This document shows positions 25,356 through 34,322 of a stretch of DNA of 64,000 nt, in pieces; positions within the stretch are counted from its first letter, which is position 1, and the number at the start of each line of letters is the position of its first letter. The notes beneath the pieces are model-generated. The model was given only the letters and a program-made list of their open reading frames with translations. It searched no databases and had not been told where the DNA came from. This stretch comes from Aestuariimicrobium soli. GTDB taxonomy: Bacteria; Actinomycetota; Actinomycetes; Propionibacteriales; Propionibacteriaceae. Position numbers and translations under genes: made by a program. Location: assembly GCF_051192575.1 (NCBI RefSeq), contig NZ_JBPJSQ010000002.1:456048-520047 (forward strand), in the 5' to 3' direction.

Positions 25356-26618
25356 TCAGTCGAGCAGGTCGCGAATGACTGCGTCGGCCAGCAGGCGTCC
25401 CTCGAGCGTGAGCACCAGCCGCTCTCCCCCGTCGGGCCCTTCGGTGACGAACGCCAACCCACGATCCACCGGGTCGCTCACCCGCTCCCGCTCGGCAGGC
25501 GTCAGCACCGACAGCGGCAGACCGTCGGCAATCCGCAACTCCAGCATCACCCGCTCGACCCGGCGCTGTTCCGCCGTGAGCAGTTCTCGTCCGGCGCCCG
25601 GGGATCGGCCCTCGTCCAGTGCCTTCGCATACGTGCGCGGGTGCTTGACGTTCCACCAACGCACGCCACCGACATGGGAGTGCGCGCCGGGGCCGACGCC
25701 CCACCAGTGGTCGCCGCGCCAGTAGGCAAGGTTGTGCTCACTGCGGTGCGCTCGCCCCGACCCGTCGCCGGAAGGACGCGCCCAGTTCGAGACCTCGTAA
25801 TTGACGAAGCCCGCGCGGGTGAGCAGGTCTTCGGTGAGCAGGTACTTGTCGGCCAGGTCGTCCTCGTCGGGCAGCGGGATGTTCCCGCGCTCGACCTGCC
25901 GCGCGAACCGGGTACCGGGTTCGACGATCAGCGAGTAGGCGCTGAGGTGGTCGACGTCGGCACTCAGGGCCGACTCGACGGAGGCCCGCCAGTCGTCCAG
26001 CGACTCCCCCGGCGTGCCCATGATCAGGTCGAGCGAGACGTCGTCGAACCCGGCGGCGCGGGCGTCCGCGACCACCTCGAGCGCGCGCCCCGGGGTGTGG
26101 GCCCGCTCGAGCAGCTGCAGGACGTGCGGACGAGCCGATTGCATCCCCAGGCTGAGCCGGTTCACCCCGGCCTCGAGCATGCCGGCGAGCAGCTCGGGCG
26201 TGGTCGACTCCGGGTTGGCCTCGGTGGTCACCTCGCAGGTCTCGGCGAACCCGAACGCCTCGCGCAGGTGGTCCAGCAGCGAGCGGTACTGGTCGGAGGA
26301 CAGCAGCGACGGGGTGCCGCCGCCGATGAACACCGACTTCAGGGGCGGGCGGTCGTCCGGGAGCACGCGTGCCGCGAGGTCGATCTCGCGGTGAGCCGCA
26401 GTCAGGTAGTCGGCGATCGAGAGCCCCCCGAGCTCGGCGGGGGTGTAGGTGTTGAAGTCGCAGTAGCCGCACCGCGACGAGCAGAACGGCACGTGCAGGT
26501 AGACCGACAATCCGTGCTCCCCTGAACCGGAGTCGGCTGCGCCCAGCTCTGCCAGCGCCTCGGCGGGGAGCGTTCCGTCGTCGGGGACGGGCTCACCGTC
26601 GGGCAGCGCAGAGGGCAT
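25356..26618 (-). CDS. hemW: Heme chaperone HemW (radical SAM)
   Basis: A 420-aa coproporphyrinogen-III-oxidase-like radical SAM protein now regarded as a heme-insertion chaperone. The cluster motif is CSSRCGYCDFNTY (C-x3-C-x2-C plus the family F), with GGGTPSLL and the LSLGMQS motif. The C-terminal HemW domain is present. A TACAGT box ends 7 nt before the ATG, so the mRNA appears leaderless. In actinobacteria hemW normally precedes hrcA; here 5.3 kb of accessory plus-strand genes and the IMPase/DUF3097 pair lie between. Confidence 0.95.
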   Translation of the reverse strand: MPSALPDGEPVPDDGTLPAEALAELGAADSGSGEHGLSVYLHVPFCSSRCGYCDFNTYTPAELGGLSIADYLTAAHREIDLAARVLPDDRPPLKSVFIGGGTPSLLSSDQYRSLLDHLREAFGFAETCEVTTEANPESTTPELLAGMLEAGVNRLSLGMQSARPHVLQLLERAHTPGRALEVVADARAAGFDDVSLDLIMGTPGESLDDWRASVESALSADVDHLSAYSLIVEPGTRFARQVERGNIPLPDEDDLADKYLLTEDLLTRAGFVNYEVSNWARPSGDGSGRAHRSEHNLAYWRGDHWWGVGPGAHSHVGGVRWWNVKHPRTYAKALDEGRSPGAGRELLTAEQRRVERVMLELRIADGLPLSVLTPAERERVSDPVDRGLAFVTEGPDGGERLVLTLEGRLLADAVIRDLLD

Positions 26619-26721
26619 GGTGACCACTGTAGGGCGCGCGCTCGCGGGGACATCGGTCTCGATGTGGTCACGGTAGGGTCGAGGGACTTGCCCCGGGGGG
26701 GGGTGGAGGTGACCATGAGTC

Positions 26722-27243
26722 ATGGCGAAGCACCGATCAGCCCACGCACTGCTGCAGGGAACCCTGCCTGCTGGTGCCCTGACTGTTGCCGTCGCCGGTC
26801 TGGTGCAGCTGGCGGGGTGCAGCTCGGGTGCAGCCACGCCGACTCCACACGAGTCCCTGCCGCCGACCACGATCTCAGCGGCGCCCTCGCCTGCACCGGC
26901 CCCCACGGTGTCGCTCGATGCCCAGACACTGGCCGCCGCCCAGCGCGGCTGCCTCGCGGCCGCACCTACCGCCCGCGAGCTTCGTCCCGACGACCATGCC
27001 GCGCTGGTCGGCAGGCAGGTCGACTTCTGCCTGATGGACGAGGGCCACGCCAGCATCGGGACGATCCCGGTGTCCCGGGTGACGGCCTGGCCCGATTCTG
27101 ACGAGGCCAAACAAGCCATTCGCACCCTGTCGCCCTCCGAACCCGTCCCGCAGGACGGCTCACGGGTGAGCACCAGGAGCTACACCATCCTGGTCGTTGA
27201 CGGCATCGGCTACCGAGCCAGGGTGCTGGAATTCAGCTCCTGA
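26722..27243 (+). CDS. Small lipoprotein of unknown function
   Basis: A 173-aa exported protein with a hydrophobic segment and lipobox VQLAGC (Cys near residue 33), a Pro/Ala/Ser/Thr linker to about residue 62, and a compact domain containing two further Cys (RGCLAAAP, VDFCLMD) that might form a disulfide. The C-terminus reads TILVVDGIGYRARVLEF, a likely beta hairpin. No family is recognised. The ATG at 26722 is used although GGAGG is better spaced for the out-of-frame ATG at 26715, whose product lacks protein-like features. It may be part of the sugar-ABC neighbourhood but has its own start region. Confidence 0.7.
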   Translation: MAKHRSAHALLQGTLPAGALTVAVAGLVQLAGCSSGAATPTPHESLPPTTISAAPSPAPAPTVSLDAQTLAAAQRGCLAAAPTARELRPDDHAALVGRQVDFCLMDEGHASIGTIPVSRVTAWPDSDEAKQAIRTLSPSEPVPQDGSRVSTRSYTILVVDGIGYRARVLEFSS

Positions 27244-27346
27244 CCCCCACCACGAGCCGACCTGGGGGTCTCGAGCAGGTCACGAATCGGCTCACCCTCG
27301 GCGAACACCGACGCAACTGTCACAGGGGAGTTCTAGTGTGTCCATC

Positions 27347-28669
27347 ATGAACCTGTCTCGTCGCTCCATCCTCGGCGCCACTGGCGGAATCGCCGCCCTG
27401 GCCACCCTCGCCGCCTGCGGAAGCAACTCCGGCGGCATCGGCACCTCGTCCGCCCCCTCCTCGGCCGACACCGGCGGCGTCTCGGCGTCGACATCGGCCT
27501 CGGCCGGTGGGCCCAAGCCCACGCTGCAGCAGTGGTACCACGAGTACGGCGAGGCCGGCGTGAAGGAGGCCGTCGAGAAGTACGCGGCCGCCTACCCCGA
27601 CGCCGACGTGAAGGTGACCTGGAACGTGGGTGACTACAACAAGAAGCTGTCGGCCACACTGCTCACCAACGACGTGCCCGATGTCTTCGAGGCCGAGCAG
27701 GGCGGCTCGCTCGACATGATCCAGGGCAAGCAGATCGTGGGCCTCAACGACATCTTCGACTCGGTGAAGGACCAGTTCAGCCCCAAGGTGGTCGAGCGGT
27801 TCACCTTCGACGGCACGATCTACGGCATTCCGCAGGTCATCGACATGCAGCTGCTCTACTACCGCAAGTCGGTGCTCGAGAAGGCCGGCAAGCAGCCCCC
27901 GAAGACCCTGGCCGAACTGATCGACGTCGCCAACGCCGTCGCGACGGCCGACATGGGCGGGTTCTTCGCCGGCAACGACGGTGGTCTGGGCGTGCTCGGC
28001 ACCATCTTCATCTGGGCGTCTGGCAACGAGCAGCTCAACACCGACCGCACCGAGGCCACCTTCTTCAACCCCAACTTCTACGACGGGCTCAAGGCCTACG
28101 CCGACTTCTACAAGAACGGCAAGGGGCTGCTCAAGGCCGCCTCGAAGGAGTGGTACGACGGCACCCCCTTCGCACAGGGCGAGACCGCTATGCAGTGGGG
28201 CGGGCTCTGGTCGATGCCCGACATCCAGAAGGCGTTGGGTGACGACTTCGGCGTGCTGGCCTTCCCCGCGATCGGCACCGCGGGTCGTCCGGCAGTGCCG
28301 TTCGGCGCCTTCGGTGCCTGCGTTGCTGCCAAGGGCAAGAACATCGAGGCGGCCAAGGCCTTCGTCAAGTGGCTGTGGATCGACAATGACGACGACCAGG
28401 TCGATTTCGCCAACTCCTACGGCACCCACATTCCCGCCAAGCTCTCGCTGGTCGCCAAGGCCGACAAGCTCGCCTCCGGCCCCGGCGCCGATGCGGCCAA
28501 GTTCGTCGCCGACAACGGGTTCACCAACGACATCATGTGGTCGGGTGCTCTCGGCGAGGCCTACGGTGCCGCCGTGTCGAACGTGATCACCAAGGGCGCC
28601 GACCCCGCCAAGGAGTTCGAGTCGGTGGCCCAGAAGGCCAAGGACGAGCTCAAGCGCCTCAAGGGCTGA
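27347..28669 (+). CDS. ABC transporter extracellular sugar-binding lipoprotein
   Basis: A 440-aa family 1 solute-binding protein. MNLSRRSILGATGGIAAL with lipobox LAAC (Cys near residue 24) gives a lipid anchor, possibly after Tat export (SRRSIL). The mature sequence carries the family features YAAAYPDADVKVTW and TNDVPDVFEAEQGG. It is followed directly (1-nt overlap) by two permease genes typical of oligosaccharide importers. The ATG at 27347 lies 7 nt after a TAGTGT box, the leaderless spacing; the GTG at 27338, 7 nt after GGGGAG, is the alternative and adds three residues. Substrate unknown. Confidence 0.93.
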   Translation: MNLSRRSILGATGGIAALATLAACGSNSGGIGTSSAPSSADTGGVSASTSASAGGPKPTLQQWYHEYGEAGVKEAVEKYAAAYPDADVKVTWNVGDYNKKLSATLLTNDVPDVFEAEQGGSLDMIQGKQIVGLNDIFDSVKDQFSPKVVERFTFDGTIYGIPQVIDMQLLYYRKSVLEKAGKQPPKTLAELIDVANAVATADMGGFFAGNDGGLGVLGTIFIWASGNEQLNTDRTEATFFNPNFYDGLKAYADFYKNGKGLLKAASKEWYDGTPFAQGETAMQWGGLWSMPDIQKALGDDFGVLAFPAIGTAGRPAVPFGAFGACVAAKGKNIEAAKAFVKWLWIDNDDDQVDFANSYGTHIPAKLSLVAKADKLASGPGADAAKFVADNGFTNDIMWSGALGEAYGAAVSNVITKGADPAKEFESVAQKAKDELKRLKG

Positions 28670-29658
28670 TGAGTCAGCCCACCGGCGACTCCGCCGCCCG
28701 CGACGGGGCGGGGCTGCTGCCGAACGGGCAGCGGCCTCGTCCCGCCTCGACGTGGGCGCGGATCGCCGGCCGGCAGGGGCGCAACCTGTGGTTCTTGGCG
28801 TTCGCGCTTCCCTTCGTGGTCGGCCTGCTGGTGTTCGTCTACGTGCCGATCGGCTGGTCGGCCTACCTGTCGTTCTTCGACGCACGCGCGACGGTGAAGC
28901 CCACCAAGTTCGTGGGCCTCGACAACTATCGATACCTGCTCGGCGACCCGATGTTCCGCTCGTCGATCGTCACCTTCGTGGTGTTCGCGGCCTTCATCGT
29001 GCCCGTGACCTACGTCTGCTCGCTGGGCCTCGCACTGCTGCTCGACGGGGTCAAGGTCGGACGAGCGTTCTTCCGCTCGGTGTTCTTCATTCCGACGGCG
29101 GTCTCGTACGTGGTGGCGGCCATGGTGTGGCGGCTCAGCTTCTTCAACGGGGCCCGCTTCGGCCTGGCCAACTCCCTGCTGCGGCAGTTCGGGGGCGAGA
29201 ACAAGGCGTGGCTGCTGGGTGGCGACAACTCCTGGTACTGGATGGTCGTGATCACGCTGCGGCTGTGGCTGCAGGTCGGCTTCTACATGATTCTGCTGAT
29301 CGCCGGGCTCAACCGGATTCCCCTCGACACCTACGAGGCGGCGGCGATCGACGGGGCCACCGGCTGGCGCAAGTTGCGCTGGATCACCCTTCCCCAGCTG
29401 CGGACGACCACGGTGGCGGTGATGATGCTGCTGCTGATCAGCGCCTTCCAGGCCTTCGACGAGTTCTTCAACCTGTTCGGGGCGATCGGCTCGTATCCGA
29501 CGTTCGCCCGGCCGCCGCTGGTGCACCTGTACCTGCTCAGCCTGGGCGGGTCACAGGTCGACCTCGGTCTGGGCGGCGCGGGCACGATGATCGTCACGGC
29601 CCTGATCGTGGCCTTCGGGCTGGCCCAGAACTGGCTGCTGAACCGGGGTGAGAAATGA
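28669..29658 (+). CDS. Sugar ABC transporter permease (MalF/UgpA type)
   Basis: A 329-aa permease with six membrane helices and the cytoplasmic EAA loop YEAAAIDGATGWRKLRWITLP, which contacts the ATPase. Its ATG overlaps the TGA of the binding protein by 1 nt. The N-terminal 35 residues are polar and cytoplasmic. It pairs with the downstream MalG-type permease. Confidence 0.93.
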   Translation: MSQPTGDSAARDGAGLLPNGQRPRPASTWARIAGRQGRNLWFLAFALPFVVGLLVFVYVPIGWSAYLSFFDARATVKPTKFVGLDNYRYLLGDPMFRSSIVTFVVFAAFIVPVTYVCSLGLALLLDGVKVGRAFFRSVFFIPTAVSYVVAAMVWRLSFFNGARFGLANSLLRQFGGENKAWLLGGDNSWYWMVVITLRLWLQVGFYMILLIAGLNRIPLDTYEAAAIDGATGWRKLRWITLPQLRTTTVAVMMLLLISAFQAFDEFFNLFGAIGSYPTFARPPLVHLYLLSLGGSQVDLGLGGAGTMIVTALIVAFGLAQNWLLNRGEK

Positions 29659-30494
29659 GCATGGTGGCCTCGAAGGGCTCCCGGGCGGCGTCGGCCGTGC
29701 GGTACGTGGTGCTGGTCGTGCTGGCCGTGTTGTTCCTGCTGCCGTTCTACGTGATCGTGCGCAACGCCTTCTCTGACAACTCCACGATCGTTGCCGCCCG
29801 CTGGCAGTGGATCCCGAAGGCGTGGGACTTCGGCGTGCTGCAGCGCATGCTCACCGACGAGCAACTCGACATTCTCGGGGCGCTGTGGCACTCGGCCCTG
29901 CAGTCGGTCGGCCAGACGGTGCTGACCATCGTGGTGGCGCTGCTGGCCGGGTACGCACTGGCCCGGCTCGACAACCGTCTCGGCAAGGTGTTGACGGGCA
30001 TCACCCTGTTCACGCTGATGGTGCCGGCCGCGGTCACCTTCCTGCCCACGTTCGTGATGACCGCCCAGTTCGGCTGGATCGACACCCTGCGAGGACTCAT
30101 CATTCCGGTGATGTTCTCGGCCTTCGCCGTCTACCTGTTCCGGCAGAACTTCCTCACCTTCCCGGTCGAACTCGAAGAGGCGGCAGCCATCGACGGCGCC
30201 AACCCGTGGTCGACGTTCTGGCGGGTGGTGGTGCCCAACTCGATGGGCATCGTCGGCGCAGTGGGCACGATCACCTTCATCGGGGCCTGGAATGCGTTCC
30301 TGTGGCCACTGCTCATCGCCCGCGACAACACCCGGACGATCCAGCTCACCCTGAGTCAGTTCATGACCTCGCAGGGCGTGAAGTATCCCGAACTGTTCGC
30401 CGGCGCGCTGGTGGCCGTGGTGCCGGTGGTGATCGTCTTCCTGTTCCTGCAGCGGTGGCTGGTCGAGGGAGTCGAGACCTCGGGCATCAAGTGA
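29655..30494 (+). CDS. Sugar ABC transporter permease (MalG/UgpE type)
   Basis: A 279-aa second permease with six helices and the EAA loop LEEAAAIDGANPWSTFWRVV. It overlaps the first permease gene by 4 nt. No ATP-binding gene follows: 27 nt later comes the convergent lepA. The importer must use a shared MsmK/UgpC-type ATPase encoded elsewhere, as is common in actinobacteria. Confidence 0.93.
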   Translation: MSMVASKGSRAASAVRYVVLVVLAVLFLLPFYVIVRNAFSDNSTIVAARWQWIPKAWDFGVLQRMLTDEQLDILGALWHSALQSVGQTVLTIVVALLAGYALARLDNRLGKVLTGITLFTLMVPAAVTFLPTFVMTAQFGWIDTLRGLIIPVMFSAFAVYLFRQNFLTFPVELEEAAAIDGANPWSTFWRVVVPNSMGIVGAVGTITFIGAWNAFLWPLLIARDNTRTIQLTLSQFMTSQGVKYPELFAGALVAVVPVVIVFLFLQRWLVEGVETSGIK

Positions 30495-30521
30495 TCACGT
30501 AGGCCAGAGGAACCCGCCCGC

Positions 30522-32381
<1,860 letters not shown>

Positions 32382-32523
32382 GCAGCAGATCCAGTCAGGG
32401 TCGGGTGTGAGCGGCTCCCCAGTCTCTCACGCGCGCACGTGGGACGCACCTTCGCTGGTGCCTGCCCATCCCATCCCCCGGCCCCCAGGCCCGCCATCCC
32501 CACCCCCGGCCCGCCTTCCCCGA

Positions 32524-32700
32524 CTTGGCTTCAGTTCGTGCACATGGCTTCGGTTCAGGACGGAAGCCATGTTCATGAACTGAAGCCAAGGGGAGATGGG
32601 TGGACGAACCGGCGAGTGGGTGGACGAACCGGCGAGTGGGTGGACGAACCGGCGAGCTGGCGGACGAACTGCGGGTTGGGGCGGACGAACCCGGAGGCCG
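32524..32700. repeat. 28-bp hairpin followed by a GGACGAAC-containing 20-bp tandem array
   Basis: Arms 32524-32551 and 32563-32590 (28 nt, 26 complementary, 11-nt loop) form a very stable hairpin. After 10 nt an array begins with unit TGGACGAACCGGCGAGTGGG at 32601 and 32621 (perfect), 32641 (2 changes) and degenerate copies at 32661 and 32681, each keeping GGACGAA. The rest of the 476-nt lepA-rpsT gap (32382-32523) is C-rich and I see nothing else in it. The architecture repeats that at 13.1 kb with a different sequence. Confidence 0.88.
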
Positions 32701-32731
32701 CGGCGCAGCAACCGCCAGCAGCCGCCCCGAT

Positions 32732-32760
32732 TTGGGCGGCGGGTGCCGGGCTGGTAACTT
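32732..32760 (+). promoter_or_regulatory. Putative rpsT promoter
   Basis: TTGGGC (32732-32737) and TAACTT (32755-32760) are spaced by 17 nt. Transcription would start near 32767 and give a leader of about 90 nt, long enough for the autogenous control by S20 known in other bacteria. The leader ends with a TTGGAG ribosome-binding site before the ATG. Confidence 0.5.
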
Positions 32761-32857
32761 TGTTGTTCGCGCGTGCGCCGCGTTGACCACCCTCGGGTGA
32801 CGATGACGGTGCCGCACCACCCAGACCCTGGATTTCGAGAAAGTTGGAGCCTGCCCG

Positions 32858-33121
32858 ATGGCAAACATCAAGTCGCAGATGAAGCGCATCAAGACCAACG
32901 AGAAGGCGCGTCAGCGCAACAAGGCCGTCAAGTCGGCTCTGAAGACCCACGTGCGTCGCTTCCGCGAGGCCGTCGAGGCCGGCGACAACGACAAGGCTCT
33001 CGACTTCGCGAAGGCCGCCAACAAGGCCCTCGACAAGGCCGCCAGCAAGGGCGTCATCCACGCCAACCAGGCCGCCAACCGCAAGTCGTCGATCTCGAAG
33101 GCTGCCGCCAAGCTCTCCTGA
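32858..33121 (+). CDS. rpsT: 30S ribosomal protein S20
   Basis: An 87-aa, Lys/Ala-rich helical protein that binds 16S rRNA early in 30S assembly. The start MANIKSQMKRIKTNEKARQR and the ending NQAANRKSSISKAAAKL are diagnostic. It is a core gene on the plus strand, divergent from lepA, and is followed by a clear terminator at 33184. Confidence 0.98.
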   Translation: MANIKSQMKRIKTNEKARQRNKAVKSALKTHVRRFREAVEAGDNDKALDFAKAANKALDKAASKGVIHANQAANRKSSISKAAAKLS

Positions 33122-33183
33122 GCTCCCCCGAGCAGGCCGCGCACCCTTCGGGGCAGCTGACGGTCGCTCACCAGCTGTGATGC

Positions 33184-33218
33184 AGCGCCCCCGATCCTTC
33201 TGGGTGATCGGGGGCGCT
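33184..33218 (+). terminator. Rho-independent terminator of rpsT
   Basis: AGCGCCCCCGAT and its exact complement ATCGGGGGCGCT (12-bp stem, 11-nt loop) are followed by GTGTTGT, a weak T-tract typical of GC-rich genomes. Confidence 0.85.
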
Positions 33219-33241
33219 GTGTTGTCCCCTCCCCCCCATTT

Positions 33242-33296
33242 CGACAGCCTGATTGCGTCGACAGCCAGATCGTCGACAGCCTGACGTGCGACAGCC
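33242..33296. repeat. Four CGACAGCC repeats abutting holA
   Basis: CGACAGCC occurs at 33242, 33259, 33274 and 33289, mostly within the longer unit TCGACAGCCTGA, at 15-17-bp spacing. The last copy runs into the holA stop codon. It is another short tandem array in a convergent gap; no function is evident. Confidence 0.75.
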
Positions 33297-34274
33297 TCAG
33301 CGCGCCGCGCGGGCCCGATCCAGGGCCAGCAGCATCTGCTCGAGGGCGAAGTCCGGATCGGCCGCCACTCCCTTGACGGCACCGTCGGCCACGGCCACCG
33401 CCACCACACCGTCGGCGACCGCCCGCGGGCTCCAGGCCCGTGACAGTCGGGCGAGGTCCTTCACCTTCCACGGCGGCACCCCGATCTGGCGGGCCAGCTC
33501 ACCATCGTTCAGTCGGGACGACCGCAGGTCGTGGTACTTCCCCAGCCCGCGCAGCGAGTTCGCCACCGCGCTGGTCACGAGCACCGGCGCCACCCCCGTC
33601 GCCAAGGCCCAGCGCAACTTCTCCAGTGCATCACCGGTGCGGCCCGCCATCACGTCATCGGCCACGGCGAAGCTGGTGACCTCGGCTCGTCCGCCGAAGT
33701 AGGTCTGGATCGACTCGACGGTCAGCGGCTGGTCGCCGAGATCGTCCCCCAGCTGGGTGACGGCCGCGGCCAGCGCCCGCGGGTCGGCGCCGATCGCGTC
33801 GACCAACGCCTGGGCCGCTCCGCCACCGAGGCGCACCTTGGCCCGCCTCGCCTCGGACTCGACGAACTTGCCCAGCTCCCACGCCTTGATGGTGGGCGCC
33901 TCGAGGGTCTCGACCTTGGCCTTCTTGAGCTTGTCGAGCAGGGCCTTGCCCTTCACACCACCCGGATGCGTCATCACCAGACTCAGTTCGTCCGGCGGGT
34001 TCGCGGCGGTGGCGGCGACGAGGTCGAACAGCGACTGGTCGAGGCCCGAGATGTCGTTCAGCACCACGATCGAGGCCGTGGAGAACAGCGATCCCCCGGT
34101 CAGTTCGGCGAACGTGCCGGCGTCGACGGCGGCGGCCTCGACCCGGTGCAGGTCGGCCTGCGGTGCCTGCTGCTGGGCGGCCTTCACGCGCGCGGCAACG
34201 TGCCGCTCCGCCAGCAGCGACTCGGGCCCCGCGACCAGCAGGGCTCGTCCCATGGCAGCCTGTGCGGCACTCAT
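33297..34274 (-). CDS. holA: DNA polymerase III subunit delta
   Basis: A 325-aa clamp-loader subunit that opens the beta clamp. The family pattern is clear: LLVAGPESLLAERHVAARV, LTGGSLFSTASIVVLND, LEAPTIKAWELGKFVESEARR, and VTSFAVADDVMAGRTGDALEKL. The start at MSAAQAAMGRALLVAG is preferred over a 16-codon upstream extension. It lies 48 nt behind the treYZ fusion; normally comEC directly precedes holA in actinobacteria, so treYZ and the SanA-like gene are insertions. Confidence 0.93.
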   Translation of the reverse strand: MSAAQAAMGRALLVAGPESLLAERHVAARVKAAQQQAPQADLHRVEAAAVDAGTFAELTGGSLFSTASIVVLNDISGLDQSLFDLVAATAANPPDELSLVMTHPGGVKGKALLDKLKKAKVETLEAPTIKAWELGKFVESEARRAKVRLGGGAAQALVDAIGADPRALAAAVTQLGDDLGDQPLTVESIQTYFGGRAEVTSFAVADDVMAGRTGDALEKLRWALATGVAPVLVTSAVANSLRGLGKYHDLRSSRLNDGELARQIGVPPWKVKDLARLSRAWSPRAVADGVVAVAVADGAVKGVAADPDFALEQMLLALDRARAAR

Positions 34275-34322
34275 GCGCTCATGATGCCAGCCAGCTCCGA
34301 CACACTCACACCAGCCCCACAC

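Noticed and set aside
24021..26525. An 834-codon plus-strand open frame opposite hemW and DUF3097
   Set aside because: Antisense shadow of conserved genes; no protein-like features.
26620..26671. GTGACCAC and GTGGTCAC inverted pair between hemW and the lipoprotein gene
   Set aside because: 8-bp arms 36 nt apart in GC-rich DNA are too weak to call; one copy overlaps the hemW -10 spacer.
26715..27101. Alternative gene starting at ATG 26715, with a better-spaced GGAGG
   Set aside because: Its translation is Arg/Cys/Gly-rich without structure, while the overlapping frame from 26722 encodes a lipobox protein.
27338..27346. GTG start for the sugar-binding protein
   Set aside because: It has a plausible GGGGAG, but the TAGTGT box overlaps it and the leaderless ATG at 27347 fits the window-wide pattern; it remains an alternative.
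32601..32700. CRISPR array
   Set aside because: The 20-bp units are in direct tandem without unique spacers, and no cas genes are near; the same holds for 13208-13282 and 63653-63706.
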